A stretch of DNA of 64,000 nt from Turbatrix aceti (Eukaryota; Nematoda; Chromadorea; Rhabditida; Panagrolaimidae). The stretch's first letter is position 1, and each line of letters begins with the position of its first letter. Location of the stretch: contig OZ017770.1 in NCBI GenBank assembly GCA_963969345.1, positions 4,969,246-5,033,245 on the forward strand. Direction: 5' to 3'. A program made the translations under genes and the position numbers. This document shows positions 24,453-38,600 of the stretch, piece after piece. The notes beneath the pieces were generated by a model. That model made no database searches, had not been told where the DNA came from, and saw only the letters and a program-made list of their open reading frames with translations.

Positions 24453-27177
24453 CGTTGTTGAATTAGCATGTGTAATTCTGCAAACGATGCGAAAAAATTA
24501 CAGACCGTTTAAAATGACAACGAAACGAAACCAAATCAAAATCAAATAACGGAACACGACGATCCGGAATGTGTTTACAAAACATTGATTTCACGCAGCA
24601 TTAAAACCAGATAAAAGAAAGGATATACCAGAACATCGCATCATTTGACGCCAATGCATTTATTATTTTCCATCCATCTGTACTTGTCAATTCAGAAAAA
24701 AGAGCCCAGAGCCGCAGATACAAGCAAATCAATAATTATTAATCGCACGAAAAATGAAAGAAAAACAATGCCTCCACAAACTGAACAGAACCAGCCAACA
24801 ATACTCCGCGAAGCAAAACGAAAACGAAGCAAGAAATACGACCTTTCGGCAAAAGTTATCGCTTACTCAGCTGCTGCAAATCGTCATATAAACCATTCAT
24901 AATAACCCACGTAAAAAATTAATGCATTGGTTAAAAAAAGCATCGATGGGCTAATTTTACACAAAATAACTATTTCTGTAGATATTTTGCATGGCGCAGC
25001 GCCGTATTAAAACTAACTAGAGCACACACGGCCTGGCCAAGCAAAGCTGCACGGGTTTTGCCGCCTGCGCAAGTATTGATTCATCGCATCCGGTACATAA
25101 CGGAAAAAAAAGCACAGTGCTCAACTTGTCATTTTTCGCCGCTCTTCTAGTTTCCTGACAGCTTTTCTACAGAAATACAAAATAACAATAACTTATTAAT
25201 ATCAATGTGTATTTTCACTAACTGTCCGCCCAAGACAACTTTTGCCACCCGGCATAATGTGTTTTTTTTGTGGTCGACTCAGCCCCCTTTGACGCCAAAC
25301 GGACAAATGTGCCGTTTTTAGAACCCAAATTTTGTGAACAACAATCATCCGTTGGGATTTTGGCTAGCTTTAAAGTTGCAAACACATGCAGACCAATATT
25401 TTATTCGTAAATCATTCGTACGATGGATTCTAAGAAAGTGTCATTTTTGGCACAAAAACAAAAAAGGTACCTCGGGTTAACAAAAGATTTCAAACTTTCA
25501 ATGTTCTTGGAATAAAAAGTTTTTTTTGAATGACGTTGGCTAACGTGAACAAAATATGGTATGAAATAGAAGTTTTTTCCTTTGACTGAACCAAAAAGTT
25601 TCATGTTCCCGATAAAGCATAAGACATTTTAAAAAGTCCTCTCCCTCGTTAGGCAAAATTACAACAAACAAAAAAATAAAAAGCTGGAAGACAGAAAAGT
25701 CCCGTGAAAACGTTGTCGTTAAGAGAAAAAAATTTGTGATCCATAAAACGGGTTTACGAAGTCGGGAGGGAGTTTGTGTGAATCACCGGCCTAGCCTGCA
25801 ACTGAGTCGCCCCGCGTAATCAAAAGTGGTCATGTCAGATCTTCTCAAGAATTGTGTGACCACTACTCGCTTCTGCCTGGGAGGGGGGGTGGTGGGAGGC
25901 GGCTGCAGGATGACGCAAGGAAAGAGAAGTATTGTTGAAAACTGAAATTTCATCCAGCCGTCTGTTTGCACATATATCCGCAGTAGTAGTCGCCTAACAC
26001 ATCGATTGTTTGTAGGTTTTGTAAAACAAAATCATCAGAGGTTCAGAAATTAACCCCCCTCTAAAATTTCTGCAGGCGGCTGACTAGGAACCGGGTATGT
26101 ACTCAAAAAAAGGCAACATAACCCTAGTAGCGCGGATGGATAGTTGTACTCTGTTACGATAAATGAAGGGAGAAAAAAAGAAAAGTAATCCCATCCTCGG
26201 CGAGTGCAAGCGTTTTTAGGCCAAAATAAATGCTTGCGAACAGAACCGCAATAGCATTTTTTTGAAGCCGCTAGTCAGCGATGACTTGACAAAAAATGAC
26301 AGCGATAAACAATCGCCAATTTGTATGGCCGTCAGCGAGTGTTGATATTCCATTAATACACTCCTAAAGCGAAAAACCCTCATCCAAATGACCCAGATAC
26401 TGAAAGAAAATACCCAGACCCAGACAACGTGACGTGATAAAACAGTATATACAGCAAAAAATGCGAAAATCGGCTGCACAGCATGAAATCAGATAAAAGC
26501 GGAAAACCTCCAACACGCGATGTGAGTAGGCGCAGAGGTGTGGGCAAAAGAGGTAGTGTGTGGGCTTGTTAGGCAAAATGAATTTCACACCTTCCGACCA
26601 AAAACATTTTCACTTGCAAACAATACACCGAAAAAATTTGATGGCAAGGAAAAATAAGGATGATATCATTCGTTATTTGTTAAACAAAAAATTCAGGGGC
26701 AAGAATGCGGAGGCAATTATCGATAGATCAAATAATGCATAAAATGCGTCAGCGCCCTTCACAGCGCTACTATTATTACTCATATTTCGTTGTGTGCTGT
26801 GTATCCAGTTAAAATGATGACTCAAAACAGTTACGAAGAATACGAAGAAAATAGCCCTCTTCGTTAGCAAAAGAGAGCAAAAGCAGGACGACGAACCGGC
26901 CCATGAAGGGAAAGAAACAAATCACACATGGTGACCTCAAATCAAATTGAATAATTAATCGCGATAATGAGCGCCATCCCCCGCAGAAGAAAGAGTACAC
27001 CAAATGTCAGGAAATTAGTCGGGGATACCGAACATGGCTTTTCAAATATGAATGCAAGAGTAGAAACTCAATGGACCTCGTTGTGGTTGCAGCGCAAACC
27101 GATGCTTTCGCCACGAAAATTTGGCTCTAGCAAAAATTTTGCTCGAAGGGCTTTTGTTGTCTTCACCTACTGAAAGA
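24453..27177. other. intergenic, 2.7 kb without a supportable gene
   Basis: A/T-rich, between two divergently transcribed genes (IQSEC minus, EF-Tu plus). The open frames found lack motifs and splice partners. Confidence 0.5.
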
Positions 27178-28577
27178 ATGATTTCTCCGCTCTTGCTGAA
27201 GGCATATCGTTTGCCATGGGCGGCCACGATGCCTCTCTGTCGTGCCATGCTGTCTTCCGGCAAGGACAAGCCTAATTTGAACGTTGGAACCATCGGACAC
27301 ATTGATCATGGCAAGACAACTCTCACATCTGCGATTACAAAGACTCTGGCCAAGAAAGGTAGGTGTGCATTTTATGTTTTTGGAAATAACATTTTTGACT
27401 TTAGGAGGTACCAAATTCGTGAAATTCGACGAAATCGACCGGGGAAAGGAAGAAAAGAAACGCGGAATCACGATTAACATCGCGCACATCGGATACGAGA
27501 GCAAGAATCGACGCTACGCGCACACTGACTGCCCCGGCCACAGCGACTTTATCAAAAACATGATCTGTGGCACTGCGCAGATGGACGCTGCCATCCTGGT
27601 GGTTGCCGCGACCGATGGCACTATGACACAGACCCGCGAGCATCTTCTGCTGGCAAAACAAATCGGACTGAAGCACATCATCGTTTTTATCAACAAGGCG
27701 GACCTGGTCGAGAAGGACGACCTCGAGCTCGTCGAACTCGAAGCACGCGAGTTGCTCAGTGAATACGGATTTGACGGTGAGAATGCTCCGGTTGTGGCAG
27801 GTTCCGCACTGGAAGCTCTGCATGGCGAGAATACAGAGTGCATCGACCAGCTGGTTGCTGCCATGGACGCCATTCCTCAACCCAACCGCCAGGACGACTC
27901 AGCTTTTCTGATGCCGATTGCATCCAGAGTGCAAATCACGGGCAGAGGCACGGTCGTCGTTGGTACCGTTTCCAGGGGCACCGCAAAGAAAGGCACTCCC
28001 TTGCAAGTCGTCGGCTTTGGGGCGGACCTCAAAACGACCTGCAGCGATATACAGGTGTTCAAAAAAAGTGTTCCTCAGGTTCGTTTTTATATATTTGCCG
28101 TTGCCAAGGTGAATTAACAGTTTTTAGGTTAGTGCCGGAGAGCACTGCGGCATTTTGTGCCGAGGAATGAAGGCAAACGCCGTCCAGCGAGGCATGTGGA
28201 TCGGTGAGCCGAACTCGATGGTTACGAGTAACTTTGTGCGCGCCGAGTTATACCTCCTGACAGAACGCGAGAACGGAAGGCGAACCGGCATCCGCTCCGG
28301 CTTCACAGATCGAATTTTCTGCACAACATGGGACGAACCGGGACGCATCATTTTTGACGGCGATCTGCTTATGCCTGGCGAGCACAAAACGATTCACCTG
28401 TTTTTCCTCAATCGCGTTCCCCTGCTCCAGAACATTCCCTTCACGCTGCGTGAGAGCGGCAAGAGCAACCGAACCATCGGACGCGGTGTTGTCACCAAAA
28501 TCTGCCAGCCTCTGGATATTACGACGTTTGCGAAGATTGAAGACAAGGAAATTGTTGGCAAGGCGGTCGCCATTTGA
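27178..28577 (+). CDS. mitochondrial elongation factor Tu
   Basis: Three exons (27178-27358, 27405-28078, 28128-28577) give 434 residues. EF-Tu brings aminoacyl-tRNA to the mitochondrial ribosome as a GTP complex. A basic/hydrophobic presequence ([14 protein letters not shown]) precedes the G1 motif GHIDHGKTT (residue 40 on). RGITIN (switch I), DCPGHSD (G3), NKAD (G4) and a GSA (G5) follow, then domains 2 and 3 ending near GRGVVTKI. About 24 residues follow that end point. Several positions differ from bacterial and vertebrate EF-Tu ([24 protein letters not shown]). Nematodes have two mitochondrial EF-Tus adapted to truncated tRNAs; this may be the one with the shorter C-terminal extension (EF-Tu2-like), but only a tree would decide. 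Confidence 0.93.
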
Positions 28578-28950
28578 TACATACTTCGTAGTTGGTTGTT
28601 TTTATTCCTAGGTTGTTGTGTTTTATAAAATTGTAACAAAAGGGGTGTGGAATAGAGTCATGCTTTTCAGGCGTGTCGTGCGAGTCATGTTTTTTCTCTG
28701 CAATCTAACACTAGTCTGTAAATCAAATTCCTAGCCGCCGCAAGACAAATGCGTACAAAACAAATTTTATTTTTCCATATATTTGGTCCTGATAATTCAG
28801 AACCATTTTTAAGCATAAAATAAACAGTAAATTATAAAACTCTGCAGTAACAACATTGAATAAAGTTTTTAAGGCAAATAGTTACCAATAAAATCAGAAT
28901 GAAAAGAAAAAAATCCATGGTTTGTTCTGGAATTCTGATAACTGGAGGGG

Positions 28951-31900
28951 TTACTTGAAGAGGGAAAATACTTTGGCGCCCGCGCCTTCAACAACGCTTG
29001 ATACATTGCTAACCGCTGCTTGGGCATTTCCCAAATTGCTAAGTGAAAATGAATTGGCGGCTCCACCAAAATGAGTCGAACTCGTTCCCGTAGAACTGTT
29101 TTCGTTAAGTGCGCAGTTGGTTTCTTCTAGCTTAAGTCGACGGTTGATGGATTCGTAATTCTTTGAGTTGAGCAGTTCTTCGTCTATTCCTTGCAATTCA
29201 AAGTCCGAGTGAACTTTCTGGAATTATAAAATTCAGAGGCAACGTTCGTCATTCAATGAACTCACTTTTACGATAAAAGAAAGGCACGTAAGTTGATACG
29301 GAGAAAGCGATTGTTGCAGACGTTCCGTCAGCCACTCGTTGATCATTTTCATTTGTTCGCTGTACCAACCCTGAAAACAAACGATCAACAGTGATGATTC
29401 GAAACAAAAATCACCTCGAATAGATTGTTCACCCAGACTTCGTCGATAACAATCTGTCTGAGCTGTTCCGAAGATCCGCGCATGAAGTTGACGTACGAAT
29501 GGCCTAGATGCCCGCTGTTTTGAGCCTGGGCTGTGTTCTTCTGATTGGCATTGGCATTTTGGTTTGCGCCAGAGAGGTTCGTCAAACTCTGGTCTCCAAC
29601 GAGATTTTTCATTTTGTTGAACAGGCTGTTTGGTTTTGGCTGAAACGATGCTTTTAAAAAAAACAAACCTGGTGCTGTAAAATTTCTTACCGCAATGGAC
29701 AACAGCGCTCCGATAGGATTGCCTTCGTCGTATCGCGCGAGACGGTTGACTGTGTATTCCAAAATTGAGAGTAGCTTTTCGAGCAGACATGTTTCCATGT
29801 CGTTGATCATTGTTTCTAGTGTTTCATCCAATTTTGACTGATATTTGTACTAAAAACAAACTGAAGCCAGCAGACAAAAAACAAAGCAACTCACGTCTCC
29901 AGAATCAATTGTAAGCTTTTGTGCTCGTGCCTTTGAGGAAAATATGACGTTGATCATGACGCAGACCTCACTTGGAAGGATGTAATCCGTGGTCTTCTTG
30001 AGTCTTTGCATGTAGACGTCAAATGTCTGGTAAGTACAGTTGGCGCACTTGGAAATCATGTCAGAGGCCAGGCTCTTCATTCGCACGTGAAGGTACTTGG
30101 AAAACTCCTCCTCTGGCCAGTTTAAGTCATGAACGAAACCTTGCAGCGCATCGAGTTTCCAATAGATATCCTCCGACGTCGCACAACCGTCTTTTCTGAC
30201 TTCCCATTTTTCTTTCTGGAACCCTTTTTCGATGGACTGTGAAATCGAGTGCTCCATGAGATCCACGTATCTCACAACCAGCGGTGAAAATTGTTTCACC
30301 AGCTTTGTGTGGAAGATACCGTTCTTTAGCACCGCTGAAAGGGACAAAGCGGTTAGTTCTGCCTAGCAAAATGTCAAAATTCTTACGTTCGTTGCACAGG
30401 AAATCGTTGAGTAACTGGAAGAGCGGGAAAGAATCCCACGAATCCGGAGGCTGTACTTCGAGTGCAGCATCGAGATCGACAGAGTACAACGACCAGAAGA
30501 TTTCCGAATGATCTGCTAGCAAATCGCTAAACCATGCAAAAGCCTAAAAAAATCGAATTTCATTTGGTTACAAAAAGTTTGTGAGTGAGTGCAGTGTTCA
30601 GGTGAATTAATTAATCAAGACAAAGTATAAATATGAAAGCACTGTGTTCAACAACGCGAGTGAATGACAAAAAAAACTGTGAAATTGAAAAACTCGTACC
30701 ACCAACAAACTTGAAAAAGCCAAAAATAAGCAAAGGAAAGGATAGACAACCACAAACGTGCGCTAGTGATCTATTTTTTTACCGAGTTGTTTAGATTAAC
30801 CAAAATAACATCGGATGTGAGCGAATTAAAATTGTAACACAACTCCTGCATACGCCACAAAATTTAAAGGGAAAGATAAAAATCTGTACACATTTATTTA
30901 TGTTAAACTTACACCACGCAGCTGCTGAAAAAAATGTCCGTGTAAGATCAGATAGTTTTTTGACAGAAATTTTTTAAGAATCATTGTATATGAACTATGA
31001 AAAACTGATTGATAGTAAGAAGTTAGAAAGATACATGAAAATTTACACGTTGAAAATCAAAATAGCAACGAACCTCGCCGTGATGTTCTTCGTTTTCCTT
31101 GAGAAGATCAATGCAGAGTTCAGTGACGCGGATCATATCTTCGATTCGCTGTTGGGGGCTGACGTCGACTCCCATTCGCTCTGAATTGGTTTTGTCGTGT
31201 AAAAACAGGGTTACGGTGCACTTACGTTCGATTTTGGCTTCGTTGCAGATTCGGGTGTAATTAACCAGGGCAGCGTCTTCGAGACATTTGCGAATCACGG
31301 CTCGAACTTCTTCCGGAGGAACTGGGGAAACGACGTCTTTCATTAGGACTCTTTCGAGCAGAGATAGTGTTCCCTTTAGGGCCCCTTCAGGTCGTCCGAA
31401 AGGAAAACAATACCGAAAGTTGGTAATTTGTTTTTCAAGAAGAACACGCAATCGTTCCTTTACTTCTTGAAATTTTTCCTTTTCTTCCTGGGTTACTGTA
31501 CCCACTCCGTCAGGTCTGAAATTTTAAATTATAACATTTTTGAATTGCATTTGCATTTTTGAAAACAAACACACCTGTTTCCATGCACGTGTGACGCGCA
31601 AAAGGCAAAAGAGTAATGTATGAGGGTTGGGTCAATGAGGTGACCCTCATCGGCCTTGTTTAACAGGTCGTTGAGCAATGAGACATGCCGGAAGCAACCG
31701 CGCACCATATATCTTGCGCAGTACTCGTCGAGGACAAAAACTTGGCCGGGTGAAAACCACCCTAGTGAGCAAATAGGTTCGTTCAAACGGTAGTCAAGAG
31801 CTAGTTGTTGCAGTGTGGCAAAGTGATGGTCGTGATTGATCGTTACGGGATCCGCCTGGATGAGATCATCCAATCCGTGCTTGGAAGCTTTGTCCGCAAA

Positions 31901-34900
31901 GCCTTGGGCTTTGGACGGCAGTGTCGTACTTTGTTTGGGAGGTACCGGTTTGTAGGCTTGACCCGTGGCTCTGTACAGTGCCTGTACCCAGAGATGTCTT
32001 TCATTTTCGTCGTCGGTGGCAAATTTTAGTTCGTCGCCTTCTTTGATGGCAGTGAAAAAGAACTTTCCTCCTTGGTTGTATAACTCGTTGTCGGGTTCTG
32101 GCATGTAATCGATGGTGAATCCGTCAAGTTGGATGAATTCAGTTGGATCGGCTTTTTTCTCGCGATACGAGCACATGGCGAAGGCGTACTGCGATACCTG
32201 GACGAGACAAAAGAAGCGACGTTTCCACTTTTTCCAGGCAATTTTTCCAAGTGCGTAGCAGTAGCCGCAGTATTTCAAGTTTGGAGGCTTTTCGACGCGA
32301 ATTGCGATTCTGATTTTCAAACTCTGATCACCGCTGCTCTTTGGTACCGTCATTTTGTACCACTCCGGTGTTCGTGAGCAGTTTGGTGTCGGCCTGATGA
32401 CAACTTTGCCGAGCTCTTTGTCTTCGAACGATACGATGTTCTTGACTTCGGCGTAAAGCTTGACTTTGACGGTTGGTAGGGGGTGTTTTGTGGAAAAGTC
32501 ACCTTGTGTGTCCCATCTAAAAAAATTATATTTTGGAATTTGGACATGCAAAAAACTCACGAAGGTTTGGACGCTTCAGCATGATCAGTTTGAAGTTTGG
32601 AGCATCCATCAACTTCCATTGTACAGTAGACAATTCGATTAGGTTGTACGGATTTTAAATTTTGCACTTCCATGACAACCACCTGTAAATCGTGATTACT
32701 GTTACCACCGTAGCCACCTGAACATACCTCCATGTTAAAAGTCAAAACGACGTCCGATTTAGTCAAACACACATCGGCATCATCGCTGTCTGTTTTATTC
32801 AACGACAACGAACTTGTTCTACGTTTCAGGCTAAAAGGGAAAGTTATGAAGAAGTGGACACATCAATTTCAAATCGGTGAAGAAAACAACACTGAATAAA
32901 CTTTCTAGCTAAGCACTTGGCTACGCGACAATATAAAATCAAAAAATTAAAATCAAATTATAAAAACAATTTGAATGTGTTAGCCATATAAATGCTGTTA
33001 CGGTATAACAACAGGTAAAAACACAAAAAAAGTAAAACTACGCAATAAGGAGCATTTGTGTTGTGTGCATTCACAACAAACAACTTTTACAAAAGCCATG
33101 TAATGGGTTGTGATATTTTAAATGTTTTGCATGTTACTGTAATTATGGAAGCCATTATGGAAGTTGTGAATTTATTATGTTTTTTTTGTGTTAGCCGAAA
33201 GAACTGACAAAAACAAACCTGTTAAAAAGCGAGAGATCTTCAATGCTTCTTGATCTGAAAATAATATTGGGTTTTGGTTTGAAGATATCCAAAAGCTAGT
33301 GCAAAAGCGGATAGTTGTAAAGCAAGTAGATCGAAAATGGATTTGATCAAAGAGAAAAAATTTATAGTATGAAATGAAAATTGTGCCCAAAAATTTTAAA
33401 CTTTGAATTATTATGCATTAGCTTGCAGTGAAATTAACAGAAAATAAATTATAGTGTGTTCACAACGATACGATCATCAATCACCGGAAAAAGGTGCAAA
33501 AATGACTTCATAGTATTAAAAAAAAATCAAAAAAAAGATCACAACGAAAACAAACGAAAATCACAAAAAAAAATTGTACGGAAAATTTCCTGCACCTTTT
33601 GACTTTGAAGGAGAATCTGAAAAATATTATTATTCTATTACAACCACCGTAGTGTCATTATTTACAGTATGTTGGTGTGGTTTACGGTTAATTTTTAGAT
33701 TATCGAAATTAAAATAAATGAACAAAAGCGAATTGAAAATAACAAAGCAAGCTATTCAGCATAATAGACACAAGAAAAACAAAACTAACCTTGAGCGTCC
33801 CTTGCTTTCCTTTTTTCGTCCCGAAAGAGCCTGACCTCTGGGAGTTACGGGTACCGATTCAAGATTAGAAATTAACAAGTTGATTGACTGCCTGACTTCG
33901 TCGATAAACAGGGTCTCCATGTCTTTTACCACGAATTTGGGCATTATTTTTTTCAGCTGAAAAGGGTGTCAAATGACATTTTAAAAAAATACTGTAGTGT
34001 TTTTTTACTTTCGGCATATCACGGAGAGTTTCTTCTCTGGTTGCAACCTCGCGTCGAATAGCCGCTGCCTGTTCATCGGGATTGTCTAATTGCAGTGCGT
34101 TAAAGATAATTTGGTGTTCAAATTTCTTGACGTTCAGAATCTGTTGGAACATATCGTAAAGCTGTTCTTTGCTTTGAATAAGATCCGCATTTGCTTGATT
34201 AGCTCCTCTGAGACGTCCCCTGAAAAAAATAATGCTTTACCACAGCCTAAATACCCAGGAGAAACACGACATCATTTGTCTTCATCATACTGAGTACATA
34301 TATCAAGTTGTTAAACGACATTTTTACAATCCACAACATGAACGTTTAGCTAGTGTTACGAACCAGACAATTATTCTTATTGTCGTTATAATGATAATTA
34401 GGTTTTTAAAACGAATCTATTAGTATGGGTATGGTTTTAATCTAACATAACAGTACGCTATTAATGCTTGCATGTCAGAATACGTCCGCATGCTGACAAA
34501 ATCCAAACGGACAACAAAAATATTGGTTACAATCCATAAAAACAATACTCATTTTCATACCTAGATCGAACCGAAGCCCGTATGCTAAAAATGGATGCAT
34601 TTCATGAGTTCAAAAAATCAAAATTGTATGAATGCGTCATAAATTTTTACCGGTAAGCAGAATTCTTACCTTGCTTGCCGGTTTTGGAGAGCATCTTCAT
34701 CGCCCTTCATGATGAGATCAAATTTTGACATCCACGAAGTCAACACGGTTTCTTTGGCAAGACCTTCTATTTCTGGCAGTGAGCGAATTCTTTTTTCAAC
34801 ATTGCAACGAAACACCTCTCGGAAATCATGGCTTGAAAATCCACCTGCTTGGACCACCTTTGCAACACGTTCTGATTTCATAAATACTTCGAAGTAGCTC

Positions 34901-35640
34901 TCAATTGCCTTGGTGAATGCCTCATCAGCTGGAATCTGGGTTTCTCCCCGCAAAAAGCTTTGAAATCGGTCCTTCATCTTTGCCAGTTCTTGCTTCGTAA
35001 CTTTTAGCTGCCGTCTCGCCATATCCGTCGGCTGCTTGGCATTGAAGTGGTAGGCAACGCATTTTGCAACAAAAACGTACAATTGCAAATTACGTTTTCG
35101 TTCTTCTTCCTCCTCTTCAGCACGTAGCCTTTCTTGCTCTTCTTTGCTCAATTTTGGCTGAGAGTCAATTGTATTTGCCGGTGTTGAACGCTCTGCTGAA
35201 TATGCGTCTTCTTCGTCGTCCGAAATATCCTGAGAAGACTGCAACACTGGCCGATTTGTGACAGTGGAAGTTGATGGCTTCTGCAAAGCTTGATTCGCAT
35301 GCATAATTTAATCAGAAGAAAAAAACATACGTGTTGTTGAAAACTACTGCGAGCAGAGTCATGATTGTAGAATCTGCCTCGCTGAGAGGACCCACTCCGT
35401 TTGAGAGAATTGGCCTGGCTGACCGAGTCCGAAGGCGCTGGGGATTCTGATCTAGGGCTAACAGTGGACGCAAATTGGTGATGAATTACCGGTGGAATTG
35501 ATTTTGGCACACCCAAGACCTGTAAGCCGTCGCTCATGGCAAATTCCAAGAATTCCTATGTTTCAACTTACGTCAGAGACGTCGTCGTTATCAAATCCAT
35601 ACTCGTCGTCATCTTCTTCGCTACTCGAAGCACCGAGCAT
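28951..35640 (-). CDS. unc-31: calcium-dependent secretion activator (CAPS/UNC-31)
   Basis: Seventeen coding exons can be joined in frame from [12 protein letters not shown] (35572-35640) to the stop at 28951, giving about 1399 residues. Order of parts: acidic N-terminus; [18 protein letters not shown] coiled region; [19 protein letters not shown] block; C2-like domain (about 450-580, NMEVVVMEVQ); PH domain (about 585-700, [17 protein letters not shown]). The conserved [19 protein letters not shown] and [20 protein letters not shown] segments follow, then the MUN/CAPS exocytosis region ([32 protein letters not shown]). CAPS acts at the plasma membrane to prime dense-core vesicles for Ca2+-triggered release, through PIP2 and SNARE binding. 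Nothing is missing. The gene is convergent with EF-Tu, 373 bases away. Confidence 0.95.
33219..33254 (-). other. probable 36-base cassette exon of the CAPS gene
   Basis: A 36-base segment with TTTCAG in front and GTTTGT behind keeps the reading frame whether included or skipped: flanking exons meet as AG|C, and the insert runs A...AG. Inclusion adds [12 protein letters not shown] just before the SLKRRTSS segment that precedes the C2-like domain. Alternative splicing is inferred from the phase match only. Confidence 0.45.
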
Positions 35641-38600
35641 TGAATTCTGCTGATAAAATTTTTGTTTAGCTTAAACAGAATAACACTCGTACACGCTAAT
35701 AGAAAAAAATACAAGTTGTGCGCAAACAATCAATAACAACAAAAAGTAATATTCACAAAGATGCAACAGTATGGGATTTAATTATACAAAAATGAAAATC
35801 GTGACCGAACAATTCTTTTTTTTCGACCTTTAAATGCTTATTACGAGCGTTAATTGTTAGCCACTGTTATTTCGACGCGCATAGCAACGGAGAGTCGACA
35901 AGCCTTGAAAAAAAATTTGCGTATGGAGCAACGAGTCCACAAAAACAATAATGAGATAATTTTTTTTACAAATTCGCTATAAACTACTACATTTATCCTA
36001 ATAATTCAAAAGTTGCTAACAATGTCAAGCTATTTGACGACAGATTGAAAAATCAATTTGGGTTGAACGAAAACGCGTAACTTATGTAACAATGGTGCCA
36101 ACGAAACGACGCCATTGACTAAGAAACGAAGCAAGGAATGAAAATATATCTTGTTAATTTTCATGAGTAATTAATTCAAAAATTCTCGTAACACTTTATT
36201 TTTTGCAATGATACACTCATGGACATGCGTTGAAGAAATATTCCATAAAATATGTAGCCAATAGAGAGCAACTGAAGAAGACTGTGTAGCGCATTATTAT
36301 CTAAAACAACAAAAGACGAAGACGCCAACAGAAAAAGCTAGCGGTTAAAAAGCATGGGAGGAGTAGGAGTACATATTTAGATTTTACAAAGTCGGACAAT
36401 GATTCTATTTCACTGGAACAAAAAGGAAAGTTTGCTGTGCAGCACGCCAAGGGTAGAATCTTGGCTGAAGTTTAAAGGATGGAAAAAATTACACTAGCAA
36501 AACGCGTTAAAAAATACATCGTATAAATAATTTTTTTTATCGTATTTCCAATGGGGTTTTTCAAACGTATGCTAACTGCCTGAAAATTTTGCCATGATTT
36601 GCAGGGCATCTAGGGTGTACACGGATCCCATAAGCGCATAACAACTACAATTATTATTTTCTTACGACCTGACGCAAACATACGCGTTACATATCAAGTC
36701 TAAAAATGTGAGAAAAAAGGTATTTGTTGATAAAATCAATGACTGAATACTGTTTAGTTCGGTTTTGATAAAATATTAACAGGCGAATAAAAAAACCGTC
36801 ACCATTAGCCTAAGGGGTGCGCACATATCTGAGCAATATGAACAAGCAGATAAAAAGTCTATAATGCAAAAAAAAAATCTGTAAAGTCTTCAAACAACGG
36901 ACTGGTGAGAACAAAAATCCTCCTTGCACTACTACCCCTTTTAGTCATTAGTTTTGCCGTGGCAGGAAAATGGGCATTGCGCATCCAATTCCTTGCTTGA
37001 TGGACAGCTATGCAAAAAAATGAAAACAGAGAAACATGCAGCATCCATATTTTGGTTTCCAGTGTTTTTTAGTAACTGGTATTTATGTTAAAAAATAATT
37101 ATTGCCTAACAACCTAAACAACAAACACGAGAAAAACAGTACAACATTTTGTACTCTGCAGAGAAACGTAAGAGCCTCGTCAAATACCGCAACTAATGAA
37201 GCAAAAACCAACAACGCCAAAGGAAAAACACAGGCCGCGTACAATTTAAACATAAAAATATCGCTTTTGTTTTATCACAAAAAAAATAATATTACAGCTT
37301 ATCGCCAATATTGGCAAGACAAAAGAAACACCAACACGCGCAAGAGAAAGAGCATAAGTTATTCCTGCCGTTAGTGGCTATCGATCAACAAACGTTTGTT
37401 GGCATAACAGGGCAACGAAGGAAATTTTAAGGCGAGATAAAAGCGATATTGCGTGAAGGAAATACAGCACAAGGAAGAAATGACAATTGGTAGTAGACGA
37501 AAAGCACTTGTGTTCATAACTTTCGGTCCGATGTCCAAATAGAGATCAAATATCTTTCAGACTTAATTTTTTTCCAGATTTGGTGGTGAATACATATTTT
37601 GCTTGATGCCAAAGACAAAAAAAAAAATTTTGTTTGCAACAACTGCCTGCATTCATACTAATGTCCTGGATAGCCGTTTGCAGAATTTGTTTAAATATCA
37701 ACGCTAGAAGCGCGAATCATTGATAACGTTGTCCATTGAAAGGCAACATAAAACAAAATAATATTGAATCTATTTCAAAGCATTTTTTAGGAAAATAATG
37801 AATTGCATAGGCGCTATCCGGTAAATTTTGTCCTCTCTCCCTCTCTCTTTGGGTATTATATTTCGTTGCATAAAAATATAGTTGTGGCGCCACAAAGGAG
37901 AGTAGTAGCAAAAAAAAAAGAAATTATAATTAAGTCACAGTCAGGTGTAGATCTAATGCTTGTATTTAAGTGTGAAGTGCGTTTTACAAATATCAGCTTT
38001 AAAATTAATGTATGTTTGAATTTCTGATACATGTATTTTTTTCCATGCCTGCAAAGGTTTGTGTGACTCGGTTGTGTCCTGTAAAGTGGCATGCTAAACG
38101 ACGTCGCTCACAGGGCCTAAGATAGTAAACTACAAACACCTAAAAAAACTTTCAATGCTCAATTACGGCGGCGGCCACGTATGACCGACAAGGATGCAAA
38201 AAAATGTCCGCAGGACTATAAGAAGCCAGAAGAATGCTCTTCCTAGATTGCGCGTAGAAGGCAAACGCGGCGTCGCCAAAGCACGAAAGTAGTGCTCTGC
38301 CCCCTGATCGATAATTTTGTTATGCCGACGCTAAAAAAGAAGTCTTTCGCGCTGGTTAGTTTGCGTTGTTTGAAGCCATGTGCTCCGTTGCCACAAAGTT
38401 TAGTAGCCGGAGATGACAGAAAATGACCTGTAGCTACGTAGGCACGCAAAAAATGGGTGCCATAGTCAGCATAATTTTATTTTTCTGATTTCTTGAGAAA
38501 AAGTCAGGCGGCAAAAGGGTGCCGTGAAACATTTACCATTTTTTAAAATAAAAAAAAACAAATTCACTTTCCTGCAAAAAATACAGTTGACTTAAAAGGA

